Part shown: positions 9,001 through 15,833 of the stretch, one piece after another
Layout: each line of letters begins with the position of its first letter
How positions within the stretch are numbered: position 1 is the stretch's first letter
Source of the DNA: JAJDXO01 sp965213765
Lineage (GTDB): Bacteria > Pseudomonadota > Alphaproteobacteria > Rhodospirillales > UBA2165
Assembly: GCA_965213765.1 (NCBI GenBank)
Contig: OZ243926.1
Span: forward strand, 1,674,001-1,738,000
DNA: 64,000 nucleotides
Direction: 5' to 3'
The notes under the pieces: model-generated
What the model was told of the DNA's origin: nothing
Databases searched by the model: none
Seen by the model: the letters and a program-made list of their open reading frames with translations, nothing else
Position numbers and translations under genes: made by a program

Positions 9001-11180
9001 TCCGGCAGCCCCTGATTGTCCACCGGATTGCTCAACGTCACCGCGAAGGTTTCGTCGTCTTCGTCGATGTTGTCGTCCGTTATCGCGACCACGAAAGTTT
9101 TGCTGGTGTTACCCTTCTCGAAGCGCAGACTGCCACTCTTCTCCGTGTAGTCCGTGCGTGCTGTTGCACTGTTCGTGGCGCCAGAATGGCTCCCGGTGCC
9201 GGCGGTCACAGACACGTTGTTGCCTTGTGCGCCGTCGCGCTTGACCGTGAATGTGAGATTGCCGTTTTCGGGCCCGCTCACATCCGCGATGGAGAACATG
9301 GGCTGCAGGTCGTCGTCCTCTATCGTCAGCTTGAGAGGTTCGTATCCAGAGGCCCTTTTGATACCGTCGTTGAAGCTACTGCCCCCGGCGTTGAGATCGA
9401 CTTTCACACTCTCGGTTGTGCCAGCGCCTCCCTCGTACAAGTTGTCGTCCTTGACTGTGAGCGTCACCGTACATGTCACTGCCTCGCCGCTGGCCGAACA
9501 ACCGATGGGAAGCGTAGTGCCACTCTTGGAAATATTGAAAGATAAAGGCGTGTTGTTGTAATCGGCACCGCGCGTCGCCGTCCCCGCATATCCCAAAACG
9601 AGTTGAGCGTTGCCTTCATCGGTCCCGGCATCCTTGCCGGTAAACGGTGCCATTCCCGTCGCGGCTGCTTTGGGCCTGCGGTCGATACGAAGCTGAAACG
9701 TTGCCGTTCGGGCGCCCGTGGCCTCCGTCAAAGCGGTGCGAGTCGAACCCTGCAGGCTGACCGGGGTATGGTCATTGTCCAGCATGACGACTTCGTACTT
9801 GCTGCGGTCTCCCTTGGTGTAGTCGCCTGAGAATGTTTCGCCATCGATTTCCACGACCAGCAGCTCGCGGTACCGCTCGTCATCGGTGTCATCTTTGATT
9901 CTCAGTGTGACGCTGCCGGACTTTTGGCCCGACTTGATGGTGATGGAATTAGGAATATCGTAGTCAGCCGACGTCACCTCGTCGCTCGGAAACCCTATAA
10001 ACTTGAGAGGAATCCGGATATCGCTTGACGGCGCCGCGCCAGCTATTTCCGCGGTAATGGTTGTGCTCTGACCTTCTGTGAGAGTCTTCCTCGTGCTTGG
10101 AAACCCCGGAATGCCTCCTCCCCCTTCTCCACGCAGGTATACGACACCTCCCGTGCTCGGAGGGAGGTCGTTATCCATGATGGAGACTGAAAGTCGCTGT
10201 GAATTGAGCTTGCTGCCCTCGCTGTCCTCTGTATCCCGGAAATTGATACCGTTGAACGTCCCAAGCGCGTTGCCGCGGTCTTCGGGTTTTGTGGGCTCGC
10301 GAAATTGCAGGGTGAAGTACTCGGTTGGTTCTACACGATTGTCATCAACGATGCCGACGTCGATGGTAACGGACATGCTACGTTCGGGTATTGTCGCTGT
10401 ACCGCTGTCCATCGTGTAGTCGTCAGAGGTTGCAGCGGTTGTGTGGAGATCGGGGCCGACGGTGTAGGGAATTTGCAATTCGTACGGAAGCGGCTCGTTG
10501 AGGCTGATCTTCAGTTCATTTTTCCCTCCGCTTATACCTCCTTCCTTTGCCATGAACTCCGGATTGGAAGAACCCACGGCAGAGTCCGAAACAGGCGAGA
10601 GGGTGAGATACCTTTCATCGTTTTCTCTGATTCTCACTATGACTTGCTTACTGAAAGACATAGTGCTGCCTTCATCCTGATAAGAGCCCTCTACCGTTAA
10701 CGTGAAATACTCATTTGGTTCGTAAGCATCGCCATCCACCGTTGTTACAGTAAACTCATGGGATGCGGAGGGCCCCGCAGGAAATTCATAAGAAGTGGGG
10801 ATGGCGGTATAGTCTCCCTCCCCTGCTTTCGCTCGAGGGGTGGTCTCAGGTCCACCACCAGAGGTGATCGTATAATTCACGGTCAGCGCATCTGAATTAT
10901 CCCCGGTCCTTCTTACAGTAAAGGTTACATCTTCCCCTTCCATTATCGAGACATACTGGCCGATTACAGCCGGGTTTACCGAGATAGAAACCCCTTGGGT
11001 CTGAGCCACCGCCTGCAGCGGCAACGCAGCCAGAAACACCGCCAACAACAAACCGCCGGTTGCGCCGCTGGCGCGGGCGGGAAACGCAGGGACAAGGGCA
11101 TGACAGGCCCTGAAGGCTGCCGACAGGAAGCCGCGCCATCCGCGGGGCTGAGGCGCCGCGCTTCCGCCGCGCGGCGGCAT
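1..11180 (-). CDS. Giant Calx-beta-repeat secreted/surface protein, 3' end outside window
   Basis: The minus strand is open from about 11180 to the left edge, more than 3,700 codons, and its C-terminus is not visible. The start at 11180 gives a basic, Arg-rich leader, then a hydrophobic segment ending in AVAQ, which fits an extended signal peptide. An in-frame ATG at 11195 is possible, and neither start has a clear ribosome site. The rest is a string of Calx-beta-like units of about 110-130 residues. They carry acidic DDD or DND junctions, DYTA/DYAAV strands and E-x-DETF or EANETIDVTG strands. Three units of a second type begin near RGISVSKATL. Calx-beta repeats bind calcium in known families and occur in large adhesins. 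Surface adhesion is inferred; the anchor would be in the missing end. The frame was checked at five points (80, 1151, 2237, 4841, 10943), all in phase. Confidence 0.88.
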   Translation of the reverse strand, partial: MPPRGGSAAPQPRGWRGFLSAAFRACHALVPAFPARASGATGGLLLAVFLAALPLQAVAQTQGVSISVNPAVIGQYVSIMEGEDVTFTVRRTGDNSDALTVNYTITSGGGPETTPRAKAGEGDYTAIPTSYEFPAGPSASHEFTVTTVDGDAYEPNEYFTLTVEGSYQDEGSTMSFSKQVIVRIRENDERYLTLSPVSDSAVGSSNPEFMAKEGGISGGKNELKISLNEPLPYELQIPYTVGPDLHTTAATSDDYTMDSGTATIPERSMSVTIDVGIVDDNRVEPTEYFTLQFREPTKPEDRGNALGTFNGINFRDTEDSEGSKLNSQRLSVSIMDNDLPPSTGGVVYLRGEGGGGIPGFPSTRKTLTEGQSTTITAEIAGAAPSSDIRIPLKFIGFPSDEVTSADYDIPNSITIKSGQKSGSVTLRIKDDTDDERYRELLVVEIDGETFSGDYTKGDRSKYEVVMLDNDHTPVSLQGSTRTALTEATGARTATFQLRIDRRPKAAATGMAPFTGKDAGTDEGNAQLVLGYAGTATRGADYNNTPLSFNISKSGTTLPIGCSASGEAVTCTVTLTVKDDNLYEGGAGTTESVKVDLNAGGSSFNDGIKRASGYEPLKLTIEDDDLQPMFSIADVSGPENGNLTFTVKRDGAQGNNVSVTAGTGSHSGATNSATARTDYTEKSGSLRFEKGNTSKTFVVAITDDNIDEDDETFAVTLSNPVDNQGLPEPAIKPDSKTAVGTITDNDDAPTELTISVDTATIAEAADPTTVTVTATIDSDTRFATDQIVTITVGNADNAGEASEGAGGDYETVDQFTITIPATEASGKGTFELTLIDDEIDDDDEKISVEGELGGMTVTHATIKIEDDDTRGITVSKATLTINEADNLATSDKEENKGTYEVALTSQPEGGTVTVDITNPGPTVATADPSSLTFTADNWEMAQTVTMIAKDDTIDDIGDQKTTTITHSVSADGTDYADEEVADVEVTVRDDDEAPMALTLTVDTGTDGDQDTISEGATTPTVQITATLDGDTEFATDQTITITVGDSDEDTATEGQGGDYATVDEFNITLPAKAASVSHNLTLTLHDDDVDEPDETVTVAGELAGVTVKGTSFTIADNDDTPTVTLVLTPASINESGGTNASTVTATMDGESSDAVTLTVSATPVDPAVAGDLTLSDNKTLTIPANTQASTGVVTITAVDNDVDAMDKTVTIAATATGGNTLVKAPGNQTLTITDDDTRGITVSKATLTLDEEDNAGTTEAKEHEGTYTVVLDSEPSGGTVTIGVASADTTIAGVAPATLMFTASNWSEPQTVTVTAVADGIDNEMDRRTAAITHTVTATGTDYEDASASAVTVTVNDDDGPSTLSINSPSVTEVDGTATATLTFTVQLLPQSDKQVTVAYADAGTGTATSGGTDYANLASGTLTFAPSETSKSVAVTVSGDDIDESDETVVVRLSSPSNATLTGGATTLDGTGTINDNDPTPTVSVADAAAVSEGNVAAPDPPNNMTFAVTLSAVSGLDVTVPYTLSGTATAGTDYTEPDPRSVTIAAGTTQANIAIPVAGDEVDEENETITVTLGTPTNATVSTAEGAGAASGTITDDDTRGVSVTPTALTVAEADNAGTAATRENQETYKVVLTSEPTGAVTVNLKSGDESVARINTASLVFDADDWNTERTVTVTGQADVIDNADDRRTTTIAHTVSAAGTDYADETAEGVTVTVTDDDAAPSGITLTANPDSVTENGGAKTVTVTAAVNGATRYAQARTVSVSVGGGTAISGTDYTAVESFDITIGAGEDDASNTFTLTPENDVLAEGNETIDVTGTLSGITITPDEITLTDDDAVPSGITLSVDTNGSTSGTPSTVTEDAGATVVTVTATVNGTTRYVDAKTVAVSVDDDTAASPADYAAVSGFNITIAAGAASHTGVFTVTPVDDDLDEANETIDVTGTLSSVTITGATVTFTDNDDPVSFSIADAEATEGGKVEFTVSREGAGDNVASVKVTTATDSGDGADAADADDYTAIATAQTLNFAKGVASQTVEVQTTQDDLFEPDETFKANLSAPALGDGDPGTGVSIAAGKGMATGTIKNDDTEPSFAVADASAVEGNGITFTVTRSGAMDNAVSVKWNTKADSSDGANAALASDYTPVTTATTLSFARGVSSQTFTVATTEDKLHEGNETFLVELTGAVGATISTAEATGTINDDDAAPTTITLSVDADTGTNNMQSSIAEEGGVKTVRVTATIGGTTRFATAQTVTVTVGKDGDSATEGTDYAMVDAQSIEIPIGAASAHVDFMLTPTTDVLFEGSETISLEGTLTGVTFTNSSITITDDDAAPSAITLSVDADTGTNNVQSSIAEEGGVKTVRVTATIGGTTRFATAQTVTVTVGKDGDSATEGTDYAMVDAQSIEIPIGAASAYVDFMLTPTTDVLFEGSETISLEGTLTGVTFTNSSITITDDDAAPSAITLSVDTNAGGDGTPTTLGEGATATTVRVTATITSATRFATEQTVKVKVGKDGDSATEGTDYALVADQNIKIPAGAESAYVDFSLTPTHDILDEADETISVDGELTGVTFTPATITINDDDAAPQFITLAVDTNAGGNGAPTSVGEEAGATTVRVTATITSATRFAANQAITFEVGKSADSATESTDYSEVGTLTITIDGGEASGYADFTLTPTSDVLDEPNETISVHGTQASITFTDATITINDDDAAPSGITLSVDTNGSTSGTPSTVTEDAGATVVTVTATVNGTTRYVDAKTVAVSVDDDTAASPADYAAVSGFNITIAAGAASHTGVFTVTPVDDDLDEANETIDVTGTLSSVTIAGATVTLTDNDAPVSFSIADADATEGGKVTFTVSREGAEDNVASVKVTTATDSGDGADAADADDYTAIATAQTLNFAKGVASQTVEVQTTQDDLFEPDETFRAVLSAPALGENDPGTGVSIETGKGTATGTIKNDDTEPSFAVADASASEGDAITFTVTRSGAMDNAVSVKWNTKAATGAGAASISDYTAVTAPATLTFAKGVSSQTFTVATTEDTLDEGNETFLVELTGAVGGTIATAEATGTINDDDAAPSGITLSVDTNGSTSGTPSTVAEDAGATVVTVTATVNGTTRYVDAKTVAVSVDDDTAASPADYAAVSGFNITIAAGAASQSGSFTVTPVDDDLDEANETIDVTGTLTDITITAATVTLTDTDDPVSFSIADAEATEGGKVEFTVSREGAGDNVASVKVTTATDSGDGADAADADDYTAIATAQTLNFAKGVASQTVEVQTTQDDLFETDETFKAVLSAPALGENDPGTGVSIESGKGTATGTIRNDDTQPSFAVADASASEGDAITFTVTRSGAMDNAVSVKWNTKADSSDGASAASTSDYTAVTTAQTLSFAKGVSSQNFTVATTEDTLHEGNETFLVELTGAVGATIATARATGTITDDDAAPTALTLSVDADTSTENVQTSLAEDGGVKTVRVTATLGGSSTFTEAKTVTVEVGAGTDSAEEGTDYREVTRKSITINAGSSSGYVDFTLTPTQDVLHEGSETISLDGTLTGLTVTDATITLTDDDVAPTGITLTVSPAAVGEEDGKTKITVTATVNGTTRYVDAKTVTVSVGGGSAISGTDYDAVTNFDIIIAAGDASKTGTFDLTPTDDDLHEGSETIDVTGTSNALTITKASITLEDDDAQPSFAVADASASEGDAITFTVTRSGAMDNAVSVKWNTKAATGAGAASTTDYT
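895..1980 (-). repeat. Higher-order repeat, copy 1 of 3 (1,086 bp)
   Basis: First of three copies of a 362-codon unit inside the giant repeat protein, made of three consecutive Calx-beta-like modules. Its core at 1115-1980 has the same length (866 bp) as the cores at 2201-3066 and 4805-5670 and is nearly identical by eye. It runs head to tail with copy 2, exactly 1,086 bp on. Confidence 0.85.
1981..3066 (-). repeat. Higher-order repeat, copy 2 of 3 (1,086 bp)
   Basis: Directly abuts copy 1 in the same orientation. It encodes the same three-module series: the module with the WNTKA segment, the module with SFSIADA, and the module with SVDTNGST. Differences from copy 1 are scattered substitutions with no length change, as expected after duplication or gene conversion. 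Confidence 0.85.
3831..4586 (-). repeat. 378-bp near-identical tandem duplication
   Basis: Two adjacent units, 3831-4208 and 4209-4586, encode the same 126-residue module. They differ at a small number of scattered positions, mostly silent. The last bases of the second unit (after about 4565) diverge towards the next module type. This is probably the most recent duplication inside the gene. Confidence 0.85.
4585..5670 (-). repeat. Higher-order repeat, copy 3 of 3 (1,086 bp)
   Basis: Third copy of the 1,086-bp unit, separated from copy 2 by 1,518 bp (506 codons) of other Calx-beta modules. The core at 4805-5670 keeps the exact 866-bp length. The spacing is a whole number of codons, so the reading frame is preserved. 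Confidence 0.82.
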
Positions 11181-11195
11181 ATAGCGCAAACCCAT

Positions 11196-12039
11196 TACTG
11201 CCAGGCAGTAAGGATGAAGCGTCGGGGGTGCGGGCCAGCGCCTGCCCGAAAGGCATTTGGAGAATGTCGTCGAGGCGGCTGATCGGACTGCCGGCCTGCA
11301 ATAGCAGGAGGGTTCGAGGCTGGCGGAGGAACCGGGTTGGCGGCCGGATGCGGCCCGTCCGCAACGGTTCGCGCAAACTCAGGCGGGCATATCCATCGGC
11401 GTAACCGGCCCCGCCGCGGGCCGGACGGACTCATCGCCGGCGGCTCGGCGGCTCGGCGGCTCATTTTATCCGCCTCACCCGCCGCCAATGTCAAGAGATG
11501 CCGCAAGTTTCCTGCACCGCAGCAGAGCGACTCAACAAAATCGCCGCAAGCCATGTCATTCCGGCCGGCCAGCGGCTTCGTCAACATGCCCGTCATGGTT
11601 CCCCCAACCATTGCCGACGACCAAAAAGCCGCCGAAAGCATAAAATATCGCGCCTCCAGCGGCGGCACGCCTTCTATATGAAATACCGTGGCTATGCAAT
11701 GGTGCCCGACGCCTATCCATACAAAGACGACTTCTTCACCGCATGGCGGGCCCTCGCTCCCACGTAAGCGCCCTCTTCCCTGAAAACCCGGAAATCCGGA
11801 AACTCCCAGGCGGGGGTCACTCAAACACGTCCAGGCGGCACAAGAAATACCGCATAAATTGAAAACGCGCGACTATGTCCTCCCCAAATTCCCGGCTGCG
11901 CCCAAAACCGGAAAACGTGTGCCGGAAATCGAGCGACGTGAGCCAAAAACGAAAAAATCACATCGGAAATCGTCGTGATGGATCCGGGTTTTTGGTTTAC
12001 CATCGACATGTCACTTCCAACAGACCGAGGACCGACGCC
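11196..12039. other. About 840 bp with no convincing gene
   Basis: Between the giant protein and the small secreted protein. Overlapping open frames occur on both strands, but none shows a recognisable domain or a consistent ribosome site. It should contain the promoter of the minus-strand giant gene and the promoter of the plus-strand gene starting at 12040. I could not fix either promoter. Confidence 0.5.
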
Positions 12040-12534
12040 ATGTCGTTCAGCAGAGGAATTGCGGTACTGTTCATCTCCATCGGGATAATGTGCGCCGGCC
12101 CGGCCGCCGCCGAAACCGGCAGCTTCACATCGGTTTCGAGCATGACCGGCGGTTACACCACGATCGCCCACATGGACGGAACGATCTTCGGCGGCGCCTC
12201 GGAGGGTACAAGCACCGTCGTCAGGAGCAGCGGTGGACCCTTCATCGAGGGGGGATCCAGCCGGGTGACGTGCATCGTGCATGGAAAGAGTTCGGCCGCG
12301 GTCACCGAGCTCGAAGCTGCCTGCACCGTGACGGACCCCTCGGGCGACAAGCAGTTCTGGAATTCGAGGAGAAGCGCCGGTGACGTCGCCCAGGGCGGAG
12401 GCGGCGCGGGACGCCTCGAAATGCTGGGCGGGACCGGCAGGTTCGAAGGCGTCACGGGTTCGTGCTCATACGAAGCCGATTACCTGACGAACGATCTATA
12501 CGTCACCCGGGCCGATTGCACCTGGCAGCGTTAG
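12040..12534 (+). CDS. Small secreted/periplasmic protein, unknown function
   Basis: 164 residues from the ATG at 12040. Residues 1-24 form a clear signal peptide: basic start, hydrophobic core, then GPAAAE, with cleavage expected near residue 24. The mature part is rich in Gly, Ser and Thr and has three to four cysteines (TCIVHG, ACTVTD, SCSYEA, DCTWQ) that could form disulfides. A LGGTGRFEGVTG segment resembles the beta-barrel strand seen in secreted lipocalin- or allene-oxide-cyclase-like proteins; this is only a resemblance. A longer frame begins at 11875, but the extra residues look non-coding and the signal peptide fixes the start. It stands alone. Confidence 0.7.
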   Translation: MSFSRGIAVLFISIGIMCAGPAAAETGSFTSVSSMTGGYTTIAHMDGTIFGGASEGTSTVVRSSGGPFIEGGSSRVTCIVHGKSSAAVTELEAACTVTDPSGDKQFWNSRRSAGDVAQGGGGAGRLEMLGGTGRFEGVTGSCSYEADYLTNDLYVTRADCTWQR

Positions 12535-12652
12535 CGCACCCGGTCTTTGGGCTCCGCGCACGGCGGAACCGACCGGGCCGGAAGGAGGCTGGCGGTGAGC
12601 GTGGTGTCGCCTGCCCGAACCGGTCGATCGCCTGGTCGCAGGTCGCGAGCGC

Positions 12653-13702
12653 ATGCACGCGGTCTGTGGCCTGCTGATGCATTCGAGCCTGACAGTGACG
12701 ACGGACGGATTGCCACTGGGTATTGCCGCGGCAAAGTTCTGGACCCGGAAAAAGTTCAAGGGGACGAACGCCCTCAAGAGGAAGATCAATCCAACGCGCG
12801 TGCCGATCGAGGGCAAGGAGAGCATGCGCTGGCTGGAGAATCTCCGGCAATCCACCGAACTGTTGGGTGATCCCGCGCGCTGCGTTCACATCTGCGACCG
12901 CGAAGGCGACATCTGGGAGTTGTTCTGCCTGGCCCGGGAGTTGGACACGCATTTCGTCATCAGACGCTTTGCCAACAGGCTCGCCGAGGACGGGTCTCGC
13001 ACGGTGGAAGCGATCATGACCGACGAGAAAGTCCGCGGGCTGCACCGGGTCGCCGTCCGCGACGACAAAGGCAAGCTTGGCTCCACGCAGGTTGAACTCT
13101 CCTACCGACGCATGACTGTCCGGCCACCGATCGCCAAACAGAAGCGCTATCCGACGCTCATGCTCACGGTGTTGCACGCCCGGGAGCCGGAAGAGCCGGT
13201 CGGTCGCCCCCGCATCGACTGGAAGCTGATCACCGACCTGCCTGTCGACAGCCACGACGACGCCGTGGAGAAGCTGCAATGGTACGCCATGCGCTGGAAG
13301 ATCGAGGTCTTCCACAAGATCCTGAAATCGGGCTGCCGGGCCGAACAAGCCCGGTTGCGAACCGCCGAGCGGTTGGTCAGGCTGCTCGCGGTGTTCTGTA
13401 TCCTGAGCTGGCGCGTGTTCTGGCTGACTATGCTCAACCGCGCCAGGCCAAACCTCGAACCAGCCTTGGTGCTGACCGGGTTGGAGACGAAAATCCTCGA
13501 TCGCCTGATACCCGATTCCACCGCCGATCCCCCTGCTGCCAGGACGCTCTCGCTCTACCTCATCAAGATCGCCAGGCTCGGCGGCTATCTCGACCGTGCC
13601 AAGGATCCGCCGCCCGGCAACATCGTCATGTGGCGCGGCCTCTCTCGATTGACCGACATCGCCCTCGGCGCGACCCTGAAAATCGACGATGTGGGTAATT
13701 GA
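12653..13702 (+). pseudogene. IS4-family transposase, N-terminally truncated
   Basis: 349 residues that match the catalytic part of IS4-family DDE transposases. The three acidic residues are visible: Asp18 in VTTDGLPLG, Asp82 in ICDREGDI and Glu218 in MRWKIEVFHK, the last being the Y-x-x-R-W-x-I-E-x-F-H-K signature. The frame starts almost at the first catalytic Asp, so the N-terminal DNA-binding region is missing, and no such region can be read between 12535 and 12652. The element is therefore probably an inactive relic. I did not identify terminal inverted repeats. It lies just outside the proposed island boundary at 13871. Confidence 0.8.
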
Positions 13703-13870
13703 AAGGATAACCGAACGGTAACGATTGCGGTGGTGCATTGGGTCATCACCCGCTGGCCGAAGGAATACCGTTCGAATCAAATTGTTTGCCAATAGTTTGC
13801 CAGCTTGCCAAATTACCTATTCCGAATATAATAAGCCCTCGAAAAATTCAACATTTTCAATAGCTTGAAG

Positions 13871-13917
13871 TGGTTGCGGGGGTTGGATTTGAACCAACGA
13901 CCTTCAGGTTATGAGCC
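13871..13917 (-). repeat. Displaced 3' fragment of tRNA-fMet, candidate attL
   Basis: These 47 bp, read on the minus strand, are the 3' part of an initiator tRNA: anticodon loop CTCATAA, variable loop, T arm and 3' CCA. The sequence beyond the anticodon stem does not continue the tRNA, so this is a fragment. It equals 61352-61398 except for two substitutions that compensate each other in the T stem. A tyrosine integrase gene starts about 220 bp away, the usual layout at one end of a tRNA-integrated island. Confidence 0.8.
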
Positions 13918-14085
13918 GGAGAGATGCTTTCCGGTCCGGAAACCGCCTCTGCTGCGCAGGGATGCGCTCACATGCGCTAGGGTATGATAAACTCCCGTTT
14001 CTTGGCGATATCTAAATCCAGCATCACACTTGAGTCACCGCCAGAGATGCGCTCTAATGCGCAGCGGTTTACCTTGACTCGCTTG

Positions 14086-14100
14086 CGGTATGCTTACGGT
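14086..14100. repeat. 15-bp direct repeat near the left island end
   Basis: CGGTATGCTTACGGT, identical to 61271-61285, lies 39 bp before the integrase start and 169 bp from the tRNA fragment. It could be an arm-type integrase site or part of the integrase promoter. Confidence 0.55.
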
Positions 14101-14138
14101 AATGCGATATAGGGTTCTTGTCAAACAGTGTGAGAAAC

Positions 14139-15329
14139 ATGGCCAGATTGGAATATCGGTCGATCTCCAAGCGCACGGTGGATGGGCTCCCCGTTGGGGA
14201 CAAGGATACCGTGTTCTGGGATCGCGAGCTCAGCGGCTTCGGGGTCCGGGTCTATCCTTCCGGCGCCAAGGTCTATGTGGTGCAGACCCGTGCGCTGGGA
14301 AAGTCAAAACGCGTCACCCTCGGGCGGCACGGCGTGATCTCGGCCGATCAGGCCCGCCGCAAGGCGGCCATGATCATTGCACGCATCAAGGCGGGAGAAG
14401 ACCCCTCGCCCGCTCCATCCGTTTCGGTGGCCAAGCTTACCGTCGCCGATTTGGCGGAGCGCTATCTCAAGGAGCATGCCGAGGTTCATTGCAAGCCCCG
14501 GACGAGGGAGGCGTACCGCTGGTTGGTGGAGAAGTTCGTGTTGCCGAAACTGGGTAAACTGGGCATCAACGAGGTCGAGCGTGAGCATATTGCGGCGCTG
14601 CATTACGAGCACAGGGAGACGCCCTATCAGGCTAACCGCATCCTCGAGGTGGTGAGAAAGATGTTCAATCTCGCCGAAGCGTGGGGTCTGCGGCGTGACG
14701 GTGGCAATCCCTGCCGGTTCGTCCAGAAATACAAGGAACAGAAGCGCGAGCGGTTTCTCACCGAGGAAGAGTTCCGCCGCTTGGGGCAGGTTTTGAACGA
14801 GGTGGAGGCCGAGGGTTCGGAAACCCGCTCCGCGGTGACCGCCATCCGTCTGCTCATGCTCACAGGCTGCCGTCTCAACGAAATCCAGACGCTGCGCTGG
14901 GAGGATGTCGATCTGGAAGCGGGAGAGTTGCGGTTGCGCGACAGCAAAACCGGCGCACGGATGGTGCCGTTATCAAGGGCGGCGGCAAGCGTGCTCTCCG
15001 CCCTGCCCCAAGATGCCGACAATCCCTGGGTCATCGTCGGCAGGAAGCCGGGGGCGCATCTTACCGACCTGCAACATCCCTGGCGGCGCATTCGCGCACG
15101 CGCCGGGCTCGATGACGTGCGAATTCATGACTTGCGCCACTCTTTTGCGTCTCGTGCCCTGGCGCTCGGCGAAAGCCTGCCCATGATTGGCAAGCTATTG
15201 GGTCACACACAGGTGCAGACAACCGCCCGCTACGCCCATCTGGCGAATGAGTCGGTGAAGGCCTCGGGTTCCAGGATCGCCGACAGTATCGGTGCCGATA
15301 TCCTGAGCGGAGAGGCGCAAACGGAATAA
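14139..15329 (+). CDS. int: Tyrosine recombinase (island integrase)
   Basis: 396 residues from the ATG at 14139; a TTG 21 bp upstream is also in frame. The N-terminal DUF4102 arm-binding region (about 1-85) contains the GFGVRVYPSG and VTLGRHG segments. A core-binding domain (about 100-190) and the catalytic domain (about 205-380) follow. The full catalytic set is visible: Arg245 in TGCRLNEI, Lys270 in SKTG, His330 and Arg333 in HDLRHSF, His356 in LLGHTQ and the nucleophile Tyr365 in TTARYAHL. It is P4-type, the class that uses tRNA 3' ends. It points inward from the tRNA-fMet fragment at 13871, so it probably integrates the island that begins there. It appears intact. Confidence 0.93.
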   Translation: MARLEYRSISKRTVDGLPVGDKDTVFWDRELSGFGVRVYPSGAKVYVVQTRALGKSKRVTLGRHGVISADQARRKAAMIIARIKAGEDPSPAPSVSVAKLTVADLAERYLKEHAEVHCKPRTREAYRWLVEKFVLPKLGKLGINEVEREHIAALHYEHRETPYQANRILEVVRKMFNLAEAWGLRRDGGNPCRFVQKYKEQKRERFLTEEEFRRLGQVLNEVEAEGSETRSAVTAIRLLMLTGCRLNEIQTLRWEDVDLEAGELRLRDSKTGARMVPLSRAAASVLSALPQDADNPWVIVGRKPGAHLTDLQHPWRRIRARAGLDDVRIHDLRHSFASRALALGESLPMIGKLLGHTQVQTTARYAHLANESVKASGSRIADSIGADILSGEAQTE

Positions 15330-15440
15330 TAGAATAGCTTTCTTGCCGCGCGGCGGATGCTTCTATTGCGTCGTTACCGGGTGCGCCCGCCCAAGACTCA
15401 GGAGACAGTTTCGGTTCGGAAGACAAAGGGGCCACACATC

Positions 15441-15824
15441 ATGAGCAGAGCCGCATTCATCGAAAACATCGCCAGGAAGGGCAACATGAGCAAGGCCGAG
15501 GCCAAGCGCACGGTCGACCTTGTCCTGGGCAAGATCGAGGCCGGGCTGAAGAAGTCGAAGAAGGAAGGCCGCTACACCATCGGCAACTTCGGCACCTTCA
15601 CCATTACCAGGCGTCCGGCGCGCAAGGGCCGCAATCCGCGGACGGGCGAAGCGATCCGGATCAAGACCTCCAAAGGACGCCATGCGTTGCAAGCTCAAGC
15701 GCGCCGCGTGGAACGACGACTTCCTACTCAAATTGATCCTCGCCCCGGCATGACAAATCCAAAAGCGATTGCTCTGGATAGATATAGGGAGTCATTGACA
15801 TATACGCCTTTGACGTATATTTAG
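15441..15824 (+). CDS. HU-family DNA-binding protein, probably frameshifted at the C-terminus
   Basis: The ATG at 15441 starts a histone-like (HU/IHF) protein. Helices are in residues 1-45, followed by GRYTIGNFGTFTI and the beta-arm segment RRPARKGRNPRTGEAI. HU proteins normally end about 15-20 residues after this arm with an R-F-K motif. Here the frame leaves the family after KTSK and runs on to about 127 residues. Reading one base further on, near 15668-15675 (an AAAGG run), gives DAMRCKLKRAA, close to the family end. A one-base insertion is likely, real or a sequencing error. The extended tail overlaps the promoter of the toxin-antitoxin genes, which supports the shorter original gene. Confidence 0.7.
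   Translation: MSRAAFIENIARKGNMSKAEAKRTVDLVLGKIEAGLKKSKKEGRYTIGNFGTFTITRRPARKGRNPRTGEAIRIKTSKGRHALQAQARRVERRLPTQIDPRPGMTNPKAIALDRYRESLTYTPLTYI
15795..15821 (+). promoter_or_regulatory. Promoter and operator of the toxin-antitoxin operon
   Basis: TTGACA at 15795-15800 and TATATT at 15816-15821 form a sigma-70-like promoter with a short 15-bp spacer. A perfect inverted repeat, ATATACG at 15800-15806 and CGTATAT at 15814-15820, fills the spacer. Such a site is where the antitoxin or toxin-antitoxin complex would block its own promoter. The predicted transcript start is within a few bases of the toxin start. Confidence 0.6.
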
Positions 15825-15833
15825 ATGGCTGCA

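Noticed and set aside
1..9500. Regular repeats considered as a CRISPR array
   Set aside because: Repeat units are hundreds of bases long, in frame and protein-coding; there are no short identical repeats with unique spacers and no cas genes.
156..9545. Plus-strand open frame of 3,129 codons
   Set aside because: Its product is a low-complexity string rich in Arg, Gly, Val and His with no domain. The minus strand encodes clear Calx-beta repeats in the same codon register. The frame is open only because three sense codons are unused.
11195..11824. Minus-strand 209-codon frame next to the giant gene
   Set aside because: No recognisable domain, overlaps several equally long frames on both strands, and lacks a ribosome site.
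12503..13792. Minus-strand 429-codon frame
   Set aside because: Antisense to the IS4-family transposase, whose catalytic motifs are on the plus strand.
13871..13950. A complete tRNA gene at the left boundary
   Set aside because: Only the 3' 47 bases match. The D arm and the 5' acceptor strand are absent, so it is a fragment.
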